From the NCBI GenBank assembly GCA_025094145.1, contig JALLLS010000154.1:1-32376 (forward strand): 32,376 nt of DNA. The letters run 5' to 3'. Positions within the stretch are counted from its first letter, which is position 1, and each line of letters opens with the position of its first letter. The notes under the pieces were generated by a model that saw only the letters and a program-made list of their open reading frames with translations, had not been told where the DNA came from and ran no database searches. A program made the translations under genes and the position numbers. Below are positions 9,382-20,362 of this stretch, piece by piece. Origin of the DNA: Spinellus fusiger (Eukaryota; Mucoromycota; Mucoromycetes; Mucorales; Phycomycetaceae).

Positions 9382-10199
9382 CCATAGACTCCTATGTTTG
9401 GTAATAAAATCTATTGAGCCACACACCAAGCATGATTTTCTTTGTGTATTACCGTATTTAATCCTGCTATTCATGGATCAGTGAAATCTATAAAACACAG
9501 AAAGATTCTTTCTTATTTATTCCAATTGACTTTTTATTCAAGGAAAAAGGCAGAAGCAGTCCTAAAGAAGGTGTTCTTTTTAGTATCCTTGTAAGAGTGA
9601 AATAGAAGTGGACTTGCACATTGATCAGGACGAGAAATACTCTTTAGTGTATGAATGGAGCCCAATAAACATTTATTTATCATCATAAAGAAGAATACAC
9701 CAATGTCACTGATTCTAGTCTAATGGGCGAAAAGTAATAGTAAATAAACAGCCTCTATTATTGCACTCTGTGAGTTCTTTGTCTGTCCTTACATTAGACA
9801 ATAAACCTCTTCTGAAATATCCATTGATATCTATACTGTATGGATGTATAATATTCTATACATATCGATAGTGTCCATACTACATTATGGGTTCTGTGTA
9901 TCCAATGAACAGACTTTTATTGAGCTACTATAAATGTTTGGCTTGGGATGAACACGCATAATACCTCCCATAAGAAAGTCCTTAAGAGAAAAAGAGTCAT
10001 GTGACCAGCAACGTGGCTTGTACATCTTTTGTTTGTTAGTCTTCCTATATGTTTTGCTACCCGTGAGCGTTTTTCTCTTCTTTTTTTTTTAAAAAAAACT
10101 TGGCTTGTCTTAACTGATACGCCTGTGGGTGAATTCTATTGTATTTATAGTACTCGCTTCCCTCTCTTTTTATTCTATTTATACCTCTTATAATCCACT
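9382..10199. other. Upstream region of the eIF5B gene; no gene seen
   Basis: AT-rich, no recognisable frame. Near 9845-9870 there is a short palindromic stretch (ATGTATA and TATACAT). A T-run followed by an A-run at about 10081-10098 and a CT-rich tract at 10159-10195 directly precede the eIF5B start and probably belong to its promoter and leader (inference). Confidence 0.4.
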
Positions 10200-13100
10200 A
10201 TGGTTAAGAAGAAGGCTGGAAAGGGAAAGAAGGACGACTACTGGTAAGATATACACATGGACAGAAAGAAAGAAAGAAAGAGCTGTGGACGTGTAGTAAA
10301 CATGTAGTGTACCTTTGCTAGGGACGAAGCTTTTGAGCAGGACGCAGCCACCACTGGGGCCACCACTACAGCTGAACCAGAAACAGATACAGGATTTGAA
10401 TCCAGAGCTGCTACCTTTAGTGCTATTGCTGACCTGAATGATGACGATGAGGGGGATGGGTAAGTGGCTATCTTTTGTATATATGTCTGTATAAACACTT
10501 GATATTTATATCCACCCACACACCAGCTTAATGGCTATGGTCAACAAGGCAGCAAAGAACAAAGTCAAGAAGAACAAAAAAAAGACCAATGAAGTTGACT
10601 TGAACAATGAAGAACCCACTGCCAAGGTGTCCACTGGTATTGAAGAAGCGGATCCTGATATGTTGGAGGAGGATCTCGATTGGGTCAATGATAACAAAAA
10701 GTCCAAGAAGGCCAAAAAGGCCAAAAAGACATCTGCAGTAGAAGCTGATGAAGATACACCAGCACAAACAGAACAGCAGCAGGAAGAGGAAGAGGAAGAG
10801 GAAGAGTCTGGACACTTGTTGACAAAGAAGGAAAAAGAAAAGCTGAAGAAGGAGAAGCTGAAGGAAGCCAAGCGATTGGCTGCTCTCGAGAAAAAGGCAA
10901 AACAAGAGGCAGAAGAAGCTGAATTTGATCGTCTGTTGGGTCTTGAAAATAAGGAAAAGACAGAGGCCAAGACAGAAACTAAAGTGGAATCTGCTCCTGT
11001 GGAGGGTGCTAAATCAAAGAATCAGTTGAAGAAGGAGAAGCTGAAGAAAAAACAAGCAGCCCTTGAAGAAGCAACAGCCACTGGTGAAGCAGAACCTACA
11101 CCTGTCCCTGCACCTGCTGGTAAGGGTAAGAAGAAGGCGGGTGGACCTGTTTCTGCTCTGAGAGTAAGTGATTACTATTAATACGTCCACGTCCTTGTCT
11201 ATGAATGACTCATGTCTTTGGATAGAAAATGGTGGAAGCACAAAAGGCAGCTGAGGAAGAGGCTCGTCGTATTGCTGAGGAAGAGGCCAAGCGTATTGCT
11301 GAGGAAGAGGCCAAGTTGGCTGAGGAAGAGGCCAAGCGTGAGGCTTCTAGAGCCGCAAAGAAGGAGAAAGAAAGAGTAAGTTCATGGGCTACATTCTCTG
11401 ATCCAATGTGTCCTATGGTTTTGACTTCTCTTTTGTATGGTATGTTTAGCTCAAACGTGAGCAGCTCCGTAAAGAAGGCAAACTGTTGACCAAAACGCAG
11501 AAAGAAGCCCAGAGACTTGCCCAACTTCGTCACCAACAGTTGATCGAGTCTGGTCAAGTGAAGATTCAGGCCTTTGATACCACAGAAGCTCCCTCAAAAA
11601 AGCCAGTCTATGGTAAAAAGAAGAAGGGTCTTTCCAAAGAAGAGCAGGAAAAGAGACGCATTGAGAATGAAGAAAAGAAGAAGCAGGAGGAAGAACTTAA
11701 GAAGAAGCAGGAGGAAGAAGCAGCAAAGAAGGCCGCTGAAGCAGAAGAGGAGTGTAAGTGACACTTGGATACTAGTCAACAGAGATAGTGGCTTATCTAT
11801 GAGATTGAACAGCTGAAGATGACTGGGAGAAGGCTGCTCTTAGTAGTGAGGACGAGGTGGCCGAGGAAGATGAGAATATCAAGGATGAATGGGATGCTTC
11901 TTCTGGTGAAGAAGACACTCCTGTTGCTGCCACTAAGCCTGTTGCTGCTGCCAAGCCTGCTGCTGCCAAATCCACTGCTAAGAAGCCTGTAGAAGAAAGT
12001 GAATCCGAGTCTGACGATGATTCTGATGATGATTCTGATGATGACTCTGATGATTCCGACGATGACTCTGATGATTCTGATGATTCTGACGATGATTCTG
12101 ACGATGATTCTGAAGAAGAACTCACCCCCACCCAGCGCCTTGCTATTCAAAAGAAAGAAGAGGCTGCTGAACGTCGTCTTCAGAGACAGAAAGAGGCCAT
12201 GGCTGCCCGTTCCAAGGATGACTTGCGTTCTCCCATTTGCTGTATTCTTGGCCACGTAGATACTGGCAAAACCAAACTACTTGATAAAATCCGTCAAACC
12301 AATGTTCAGGAAGGTGAAGCAGGTGGTATTACTCAACAGATTGGTGCCACTTACTTCCCTGCCGATGCTATTATCAAAAAGACAGCCATTTTGGGTACCA
12401 ACCATGCTGAAGAAGTCAAAGTGCCTGGTCTGCTTGTCATTGATACTCCAGGTCACGAGTCTTTCACTAATCTCAGAACCAGAGGAAGTTCTCTTTGTAA
12501 CATTGCTATCTTGGTGGTGGATATTATGCATGGTCTTGAACCCCAGACCCTGGAATCCATTCGTTTACTTCGTGACCGTAAGACACCCTTCATTGTCGCC
12601 TTGAACAAAATCGATCGTTTGTTCGGCTGGAAGGCTATTCCTGACAATGCCTTCTTGGACTCTCTTGAGCAGCAGAGTGATTTTGTAAAAGATGAATTCC
12701 AGCGCCGTGTAGAGCAGACACAGGTGGCCTTTGCTGAACAGGGATTGAACGCTACATTGTATTATAATAACAAGAACTTCTCCAAGTATGTCTCTTTGGT
12801 ACCTACTTCTGCCCACACGGGTGAGGGTATTCCTGACATGCTGAACCTCCTGATTAACCTCACTCAGAGCCGTATGAGTGAGAAGCTGATGTATGTCACT
12901 GAACTTGAGTGTACTGTCTTGGAAGTCAAGGTGATTGAAGGTCTTGGTACCACTATTGATGTTGTGCTTGTCAATGGCTGGCTTCATGAAGGTGATAAGA
13001 TTGTGGTGTGTGGTCTCAATGGACCTATTGTCACTCAAGTCAGAGCTCTGTTGACTCCCCAACCCATGCGTGAATTGCGCATCAAGTCCCAGTATGTTCA

Positions 13101-14031
13101 TCACAAGTCAGTGAAGGCTGCTTTGGGTGTAAAGATCTCTGCTTCTGATCTTGAAAAGGCCATTGCTGGCTCTCGTCTTTTGGTGTGTGGTCCTGATGAT
13201 GATGAAGAGGACTTGAAGGAGGAAGTGATGTCTGATCTGACCAATCTTATGAGCTCTATTGATCGCAGTGGTCATGGTGTGTGGGTTCAGGCCTCTACTT
13301 TAGGTGCTCTCGAGGCTCTGTTGGAGTTCTTGAGAACCTCCAAGATTCCTGTTTCTGGTATTAACATTGGTCCTGTCCACAGAAAGGATGTTGTAAAAGC
13401 AAGTGTCATGTTGGAGAAGGCCCGTGAATATGCTGTCATGCTCTGCTTCGATGTCAAGGTGGACAAGGAAGCAGAGGAAATGGCTGAAGAACTTGGCATT
13501 CGTATCTTTACTGCTGATATTATCTATCACTTGTTTGACCGCTTTGTTGAGTACAATGCTGCCATCACTGAACAGAAGCGCAAGGATCAGGCACCTCAAG
13601 CTGTCTTCCCTTGCGTGCTCAAGATGGTACCTGGAGCCATCTTTAACAAGAAAGATCCTATCATCATTGGTGTGGATGTTATAGAAGGTGCATTGCGTGT
13701 GGGTACACCCATCTGTGTCGTCCGAACAGTAGCAGAGACGGGAGCAAAGGAAACTGTGACTCTTGGAAAAGTCACTTCCATTGAAATGAACCACAAGACC
13801 ATGGAGATTGTGAAGAAGGGACAGGCTGGTGGTGGTGTTGCTATCAAGATCGAGTGTGCTGTGTATGAGACACCCAAGACCTATGGACGCCACTTTGAAG
13901 AGACAGATGAGTTCTACAGTAAAATCACTCGTCAGTCCATTAATATCTTGAAGGAGTCCTTCCGTAACGATATGTCCAAGGAAGATTGGGCTCTTATTGT
14001 GAAGCTTAAGAAAACACTCGGTGTTGATTAA
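10200..14031 (+). CDS. eIF5B: Translation initiation factor eIF5B, 6 exons
   Basis: Ribosome-dependent GTPase that joins the 60S subunit to the 40S initiation complex in the cytosol (IF2 homologue, Fun12 in yeast). Exons: 10200-10243, 10322-10459, 10527-11163, 11226-11375, 11450-11753 and 11813-14031, giving 1163 aa, close to human size. The start [15 protein letters not shown] is typical of the family. The N-terminal half (to about residue 565) is low-complexity: Lys/Glu-rich coiled coil, AEEEAKRI repeats in exon 4 and a Ser/Asp run encoded at about 12000-12120. The GTPase core has GHVDTGKT at 571-578, [16 protein letters not shown] at 635, NKID at 689 and SAHTGEG. Domains II-IV follow, including [13 protein letters not shown] and the C-terminal [18 protein letters not shown]. 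All five introns are short (59-78 nt). A poly(A) signal AATAAA lies at 14100. Convergent with the transgelin gene 292 bp downstream. Intact. Confidence 0.96.
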
Positions 14032-14323
14032 GGCATACCACTCACTTTATTCCTCTTTTCTGTTTGTTTGTTTATTTGTTTTCTTTTTTTTTCATTTATA
14101 ATAAAACTAAAAGCAGCTCGTGTATATTTCAGGTGTCTTTGATCAAAACATCTTGTCTATAAAATATTATGAGTCAATGATAATAACAACCTGATATGAT
14201 CATGGCAAGAATGCTATTTATTAATATTGACAGTCTTCTCACTTGTTGCAGCTATTCATCATAACAGAGAAATGTCTATTCTTATTCTTACACTAGTGAT
14301 GCTGGTTCAACAGCATTTCTAAT

Positions 14324-15340
14324 TCAACGAGGTACTTTGAATTCTGGGTGAGGATCTCTAGCACCTATTTCACGGCGTGATCCAAACGACATGCCAGACT
14401 ACAGTCATAGGAAGAAAGAGAGAGAGAGAGAGAGAGTCAATGCACACACCACACATATTTCCTTTTCTCAGTGTAGTGCAAGGCCTACCTGATTTGCTCC
14501 TTTGTTATAACCATACTGATATGAGTTAAACATCCCATCACTTGCTCTGAGCTGCTCTGGACTGAAGTTCATCTGTTGTTTATCTGCTAGTTTAGGCCCC
14601 AGAAGCTGTACAGATGATAAATCATTCAATTGAACCAGCAGAATAAAAAGACGCCCCTTTATGCTATTCTTTCTGACTTACTGTTGTTGAAGTGCCCGCC
14701 CTGTAGCCATACCGGGAGACAGAGAAGATAGCATCGACAACCTATAAACAGAGGCAGATGAGCACAATCACTACATTGCTACACTAGAATGAAAGACTCT
14801 ACCTGTGTCATATTCTTTCTCTCATACAAATCTACTGTCTGAAAAAGATCATGTTTTGGTACACCCAGTGCTTCTGCCCCTGATAAAAAGGTTGAAATGT
14901 TCTCCATCTATGTGTATAGAAATCTATTGATGATATGTTATTGCCATCACTTGTTATATATGTTGTGTTTATTACAACTTACTTGTATAAATGGCATAGC
15001 AGATACTTTATGTTTTCCCTTTCCAGGCACAAGTTTCTCTATTACTCTTTCGTTATCGAATAATATATAAGCCAACACATCCTCCTTATTTCGCCTTACT
15101 TGCACAGAACAACACCATTTTTCAGACTCTCATGAAAGTCAAGACTCGATAGTGGTTCTCCAATAGTCTCCTCAATCCACTGTCTTGCTTCTTGTTCTCT
15201 TTCCACAGAGTACTTTGAGTCGAGTTTCTTCTTAATATCTAGGTGGGTCCATGTCCTGGTGTGTTCATTCTCCATTCCACCTCCTTCTTCTTCCCCCAGT
15301 AGAGTATCTCACCTCTGTCAAGACCATAAAGCGTAGTCAT
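14324..15340 (-). CDS. scp1: Calponin/transgelin-family actin-binding protein, 7 exons
   Basis: Small actin-bundling protein of the calponin/transgelin (SM22, yeast Scp1) family. Minus-strand exons: 15340-15313, 15238-15100, 15046-14983, 14907-14803, 14741-14682, 14605-14489 and 14398-14324; total 195 aa, the usual family length. Exons are 28-139 nt, so no single one stands out. The calponin-homology domain runs from about residue 10 to 130 (YSVEREQEARQWIEE, SLKNGVVLCK, KLVPGKGK, MPFIQMENISTFL, LGVPKHDLFQTVDLYE). After a linker (LLGPKLADKQQ) comes one calponin-like repeat (YGYNKGANQSGMSFGSRREI), split by intron 6, which contains an AG microsatellite. The product ends KVPR. Splice phases are continuous and every junction falls where family alignment predicts. 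The weakest junction is the CGAAAG acceptor of exon 3. The gene lies between eIF5B (convergent) and CCT delta (same strand, 288 bp upstream). Confidence 0.9.
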
Positions 15341-15628
15341 AGTAGTGTGATGAGTAGAAGATGAAAGAGCTAACAGTTGATAATGGAGGAGTCGAGTATC
15401 ACCAGACACCGCACAAGAGTTTTAGACAACACTGTTCATCTACTTACGCACTACCTGCACATTACCTACACATTACCTAATTAGTATATCAATGGTACCT
15501 AAATAGTATCTACTGTTTATGATGGGTAAAATCTATAGATCCATGCTAATTGCAAGTAATCTCATTGGATGAAAACTCTTTTATTCTTTCTTGAGCATGC
15601 TATCTTTGTACACTTGCTTTATTTTATT
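15341..15628. other. Gap between transgelin and cct4 genes
   Basis: 288 bp that must carry the transgelin promoter and the cct4 3-prime end. AATAAAATAAA on the minus strand (about 15618-15630) is a candidate cct4 poly(A) signal. An imperfect CACTACCTGCACATTACCTACACATTACC-like direct repeat lies at about 15447-15480. No gene. Confidence 0.5.
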
Positions 15629-17747
15629 TTATCGACTTTGAACTAAATCATCAATCTTCATTATCATCTTGACTGTCTCAGCAGCCAATTCAATAGCACT
15701 TGTGCTCACCAACAAGGGCTGGATGACATTCTCCTCCAGGATGTTGGTAATAGTGCCCTTTTTGACATTAATACCTGCTGTCATATCACCAAGAGCGTGC
15801 TTGTTTCTCAATTCTGTCACAATGGAGATAGGGTTCAAACCTGCATTCTCGGCCAATGTGGTAGGAATCACCTCAAGAGACTCAGCAAATGCAATGAAAC
15901 AGTATTGCTCCATGCCTGTCAATGTCTTGGCAAACTTCATCAGCCTCTGGGACACTTCGATTTCAGGGGCACCACCACCAGCAATCAAGGCCTTCTTCTT
16001 CACCAGACAGCGCACAACACAGAGAGCATCGTGCAATGAACGGTGAGATTCCTCAAGAACAAGGGAGTTGGCACCACGGCAAACAACAGACACTGTCTTT
16101 CCAGCATACTTCATGCCTGTAATCTTAACAATACGAGAGCCAGCAGAATCAGCCTCTTCTACTAAATCAGCATAGCCCAATTTGTCTTCTGTAAAAGACT
16201 CTACATCAGCCACAGGTCTGCAGCCAAGAGACTGGATAAGATAAACAGATCAGTCTTCCAATGCTAATACGAATACTAATGCCAATACCAATAGATACCT
16301 TTGCAAGGAATTCAATCTCATCACGCTCAATGTCCTTGATCACCATAATCTTGAGCTTAGCCAAGAAGTGGAGGGAGAGCTCATTCACAGCATCACGCAA
16401 AATAGACTTTTGCAGCAACAGTACATTACAACCAGACTTCTTTATCTTTTTGCACATAGTCAATAGGTATTGTCGCTCTTCCTTTAAGATCTTGTCCATT
16501 TGTCTATAATCATTGACTACGATCTGGTTCTCCATGTCAGGCTTAGGAGGGGACAACTGGAACTGAATAAGACCAATCTTGGCCTTTTCCATGCGAGAGG
16601 GGCCTCCAGCAGAAGTGACTACATTCTGGTTCATCACCACACCATCCACAAGCTCTGTATCATCAATGGTGCCACCCACTTTCTTCACAATACGAACATC
16701 TCTCAAGTTGACATTGTTGGTCACAGCAGGATCAATCACACGAGTCACAGCATCCACAGCAATAGGTGCCAACAGACTGGAATACTGAGATACAATCTTG
16801 GAGTTGAGAGAGGTAGAGGCAGCTCTCAACAGAGATTCACGATCAGCAAGGTCTACAGGTGTTGCCATTTCCGAAAGGTACTCGACACTCTTCTGAGCAG
16901 CCCGCTGGAATGACTCGGCAATGGTGGTAGGGTGAATGCCTAGAAAAGACAAGACATGTTTACTACTGACTCCATCTCCTATGGACTGCACTCTAGGCTC
17001 AAGGCATGTCTATTGGGCCTCCAAGAAGACACTAGAACGCGTCTTTGACTCTCTCTTCTCAAGTAAGCCTACCTTTGTTGAGCAGCTTCTCAGCAGCTGT
17101 CAGCATGGAACTGCAGAGTACAACAACAGAGGTAGTACCGTCTCCTGCCTCAACATCTTGAGCAGCCGACAAATCCACAAGCTAAAGAGTAAAAACAAAA
17201 AGAATAAATATAATAGTAATAGCATCTCTCTCTCTCTCTCTTTGAGAATCATAACAAACAAAATAGACACAAAATAGAAAGAAGAAAACAAGACAAGGAT
17301 AGACTGTTTACTTACCATCTTTGCAGAGGGATGAAGAACAGCCATGTGTTTAAGAATAGTGGCACCATCATTAGTGATAACAACTTCTCCATTGCCAGTT
17401 TGGATCTTTTATCAGGTGTGTTATGAAAGAACAAGCAGTGAGTTGAAGGATGTTCATGCGTTAGGCTATTTACCATCTTGTCCATGCCTCGAGGACCTAA
17501 TGAAGTACGAATCGCGTCACCTACGGCTATGGATGTTCAATCCAATATAACAACAATACAATTCTCGAGTATTAATAAACAAAACATATTTTTTTTTCTC
17601 TTTATTTTTTCGTGTCTCCATCTTATGGATGACATTCACACTAAATTTACCCTTGGCAGCTGTGATATTGCTCATGCGTACTTCCATGGGCTTTTCTTTG
17701 TCTTGGAAGCTTTTGTTACTGGCTGTGGGTCTGGCTACTTCAGTCAT
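15629..17747 (-). CDS. cct4: Chaperonin CCT/TRiC subunit delta, 6 exons
   Basis: One of the eight subunits of the cytosolic ring chaperonin that folds actin and tubulin with ATP. Minus-strand exons: 17747-17651, 17526-17474, 17405-17316, 17181-17073, 16939-16299 and 16231-15629; 530 aa, close to the roughly 540 aa of human CCT4. The start [15 protein letters not shown] leads into [14 protein letters not shown]. Chaperonin motifs appear in order: [31 protein letters not shown] with the catalytic Asp, [57 protein letters not shown] and the end [15 protein letters not shown]. The assignment to delta over other subunits rests on the [10 protein letters not shown] and C-terminal IDDLV region matching CCT4 as I know it. 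Introns are about 67-134 nt, some phase 1. Intact. Confidence 0.95.
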
Positions 17748-18157
17748 GATGAGGGATGTAGTGAAGAAATGAAGATTCTTTTCTTTTCTTTTTTTTGACA
17801 AGCTTATTCTCGTGTGCCTTGAAAACGGACTGGTGCCTACGTCACGTTTTGAGAAAAATAAACTCGCTCCGTCTGCTCGTGTTCTTTTCCATTTCCGCAA
17901 CGACAAGTGATTTCTTTTTATAGAAATGGACATGATTTTCTTTTTGGCTGGAAATGTAGCAAGATACACACCAGGAGGTCTTTAGGATATAAAAGGAAAT
18001 AGTCGAAATACAATTGTTTAGAAATGACATGGATTTGAAAAGGAGCAAAAAAAGTGAAATATATTCATGTTAGTTCTTAAATAAAGATTATTATGTAGAT
18101 TTACCTGTAAATATCTGAATCCCAGAGGAAACCACTTTCGATGTGGCGATATATGAT
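17748..18157. other. Upstream region of cct4; no gene seen
   Basis: No recognisable gene. ACGTCACGT near 17839 resembles a CRE/ATF-type site and lies about 90 bp upstream of the cct4 start codon; a regulatory role is a guess from that resemblance. Confidence 0.35.
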
Positions 18158-18158
18158 A

Positions 18159-18260
18159 TGAATGCATCAAAGAATATCTATGCTTCTCGAAAGAATGGAA
18201 CTGGTCGGTGGCGACCATTCAAAGCCTCTGCAATCGTATAGATATTCTTTGATGCATTCA
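18159..18260. repeat. Perfect 23-bp inverted repeat at the Fanzor remnant stop
   Basis: Arms 18159-18181 and 18238-18260 are exact reverse complements, separated by 56 bp. The right arm encodes (minus strand) the NASKNIY part of the nuclease motif. The left arm is its inverted copy and supplies the stop codon TAG at 18180-18178. As RNA it would form a stem of 23 pairs with a 56-nt loop. Confidence 0.92.
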
Positions 18261-18480
18261 CATCTCTGTTCCAAACAATTCCGTAACTTTGGCAAGCGCG
18301 GATATTGTTGAAATTCACTAATACCTCAGTGAGGATATTTGTGTTATAAGTGTGGCAGATCTTGAGAACAAAAATAAGAGTAACTGTTAGAAGAGCTTTT
18401 CATCTGGGCTTGAGCTCATTGTAATCCACAAGACATAGTACCGACTCTTCTACTAATAGATGATATATGGCTTATTATTC
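18178..18480 (-). pseudogene. C-terminal remnant of a Fanzor/TnpB-like RNA-guided nuclease
   Basis: Fanzors are eukaryotic relatives of TnpB, RNA-guided RuvC nucleases carried by transposons and known from fungi. Minus-strand translation upstream of TAG 18180-18178 reads IRACQSYGIVWNRDVNASKN, then a short tail ending in RHRPVPFFREA. GIVWNRDVNAS.NI is the third RuvC motif (RDxNAA; Asp is catalytic) preceded by what should be the second CxxC of the zinc finger, here CQSY with the last Cys lost to Tyr. Further upstream HTYNTN may correspond to the DEYNTSK region. Stops (TGA near 18403, TAA TAA near 18475) break the frame, and I cannot see RuvC-I/II or the N-terminus. It is a dead 3-prime fragment. 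Family assignment rests on this one strong motif. Confidence 0.72.
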
Positions 18481-18797
18481 TCAAGACAAACACTAAGTAC
18501 AAGGTAAGTTTACTATCTCTCTTGATTGAATTATTACTAATACACTCTTCTGTTATTAGATAAGTAAACTCTTTCTCAAGTCAGCCTTAGGTGGTCTTCT
18601 TCCTTCTATATTATCAATACTGTTTAGGGTGTATTCCTAAGCATAGTAATATATATCCCAAGAATAAAGCATAAGGCTTTTAGAGTGTATTTACTATTGC
18701 TATGAAGGAATACGCCTAGAACAGTAGTAGCTATAGTAATAGTATAGTATTAGCTACAGTATTATTAGCTATATTATTATAATAAACAATTTTGTTC

Positions 18798-18980
18798 GTA
18801 AACAATATTTCTTACTGATAATACAATTTGATATTGAGGTATTCCATAAAAAGAAATAATATTTTGGATACTTGCAAACCTTTGATTTTAAATACAGATC
18901 CATAAAAGGCAACTTTTTTTGTAATGTAAAAGGAAGGAGATATCAGCGCTTAAAGGCCAGAAAAATCTCCTGGTGTGTAG
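18798..18980 (+). repeat. Diverged solo copy of the 293-bp terminal repeat
   Basis: Aligns by eye with the inner two thirds of the right TIR (9089-9381) in the same orientation. Shared blocks include GATAATACAATTTG (there TAATAATAC...), GAGGTATTC, AAACCTTTGATTT, and GATGTAAAAGGAAGGAGATAT (here AATG...). Identity is roughly three quarters and the outermost part is lost after GGTGTGTAG. The interior side faces left, towards the Fanzor remnant. I found no left partner before cct4. Confidence 0.82.
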
Positions 18981-19615
18981 ATATATTTTCTTATCCCAAT
19001 GAGGAACAGAGACGCAGCATCCCATGATGATTGGTGCTGAGACACTGTTTTCTTTTCTTCTTTTCCTCTTTTCCTCTTTCTTAGCCAATCACAGGAGATC
19101 TACCTGTAGGCAGCGGATCTCTTTTCTTTAATTTTCCTTGTGCATAAATAAAAAGAAAAAGAAAAGGGCTACAAAAGTGGCATTGTTGGATGAGAACAAG
19201 GCCAATGATACACTCTTATTATGAATGAAACGACATTCCCCATAGGAAATTAGGGGTTGCTTGAATTGGTATGAGACTATGAAAAAAGTAAGTCATATAG
19301 AAACCAGGGCTACATTCTTTCGAGGTAGTTTCTTCTTCATAGTAGTCCTGCTAGTCAGTCTACTTGTAGCCTTGCCAATAAAAGAGATATATCTTGATAT
19401 ATCTATATCTATAAAAAGAGGGTGTGGGTGTATGGCAAGTTGGACTGCTTAGTCGTGGATGAGTTATCAATATGAACCAATGGCTGTTCTCTTGTTGACA
19501 TTTTCCCTCTGTTTCTGTCTTTACCCGTCCTTTTCTACTGCCTATTCTCCATACAACCCATTCTTTTTTCCCTTTCCTAAGTAGACTACTCTTTTTCATT
19601 TCTCCTAGTTTTTGG
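18981..19615. other. Intergenic region before the small ORF
   Basis: No gene recognised. Contains a pyrimidine tract (TTTTCTTTTCTTCTTTTCCT type, 19048-19083), a short ATATCTATATC-type repeat near 19395-19412, and CT-rich sequence before 19616. A possible TATA-like ATAAAAAG lies at about 19410. Confidence 0.35.
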
Positions 19616-19984
19616 ATGGGACTGTTGAAACTCTATCGTTCATTCAGAGAAGCCCTTCGACAACGAAAGAAACGACGCAAACTGGAGAAAGAATCAGGAA
19701 AATTGGTTCGCTTTCAAAATGAATCAGGAGCGGTATATTTCACTCATAGCAGTGATGACTATGACAGACGGTCATCTATCTCATTCCATGACAGTTCTCT
19801 ACCCGACACTGTTTCTAGTGTTCTGAAGAAAGGAGCAGAAGATAGCCAAGACAATGACATGACAGAGAATGAAGAGGAAACTGTCCTAGCTTTGGATGAG
19901 GAAGTTATCCGCAATACACGTATCAATCGAAGACAGGGCCACCACAGTATTGCCGTACTAGTCAGCTATCGATCCTACTTTTGA
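19616..19984 (+). CDS. Small basic/acidic protein of unknown function
   Basis: Single open frame of 122 codons. The N-terminal third is strongly basic (EALRQRKKRRKLEKESGK, residues 12-29), followed by a Ser/Asp-rich section (HSSDDYDRRSSISFHDSS) and an acidic patch (EDSQDNDMTENEEE), ending RRQGHHSIAVLVSYRSYF. It starts MG, so N-myristoylation is conceivable, with a basic patch nearby that could bind membrane. I recognise no family. Codon use looks coding and the composition is typical of a disordered fungal protein. It could also be one exon of a longer gene; a CCACAG acceptor-like site lies inside the end. Confidence 0.5.
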   Translation: MGLLKLYRSFREALRQRKKRRKLEKESGKLVRFQNESGAVYFTHSSDDYDRRSSISFHDSSLPDTVSSVLKKGAEDSQDNDMTENEEETVLALDEEVIRNTRINRRQGHHSIAVLVSYRSYF

Positions 19985-20307
19985 GTGCTGTCGTTCTATA
20001 GTTTGCTATCCAATGATGATGACTATAACATTTCTTTTGCTCTAGAATAGCACTCTAAAGTATCTTGCGTATCCTTCTGTCGATAGAAAAGAGTAAAAAT
20101 GGCTCCATCCATTTTACACACTTCATCAAACTCACTAAGCATGAGTTTGTTCTATTTTAACTGAAGAAATCTTACCTTTGAATGGTTCTGTTTATAAAAT
20201 AATGAAAACAAGAAAGTGATAAATGGGTAAATACTAATGAGTCATACAATCCAAAGGGATTTTGTGTATATTCTGTCAGCACCCATTGGAATGGGAACAA
20301 GTAAAGT

Positions 20308-20362
20308 GTAGGTACTATGTAGGCACCCTGTAGGCACTCTATAGGTATTATGTAGGTAAGGT
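20308..20362. repeat. 11-bp imperfect tandem repeat, 5 units
   Basis: Five 11-bp units of the type GTAGGYACYMT (GTAGGTACTAT, GTAGGCACCCT, GTAGGCACTCT, ATAGGTATTAT, GTAGGTAAGGT). Confidence 0.75.

Noticed and set aside
10506..10970. Ser/Phe-rich minus-strand frame of 154 codons
   Set aside because: Reverse of the Lys/Glu-rich eIF5B N-terminus; the composition follows from that.
12565..13893. Long minus-strand frames inside eIF5B (up to 197 codons)
   Set aside because: Shadows of the eIF5B coding strand; no family match and eIF5B is certain.
15669..16913. Plus-strand frames inside cct4 (up to 137 codons)
   Set aside because: Antisense shadows of a clear CCT delta coding sequence.
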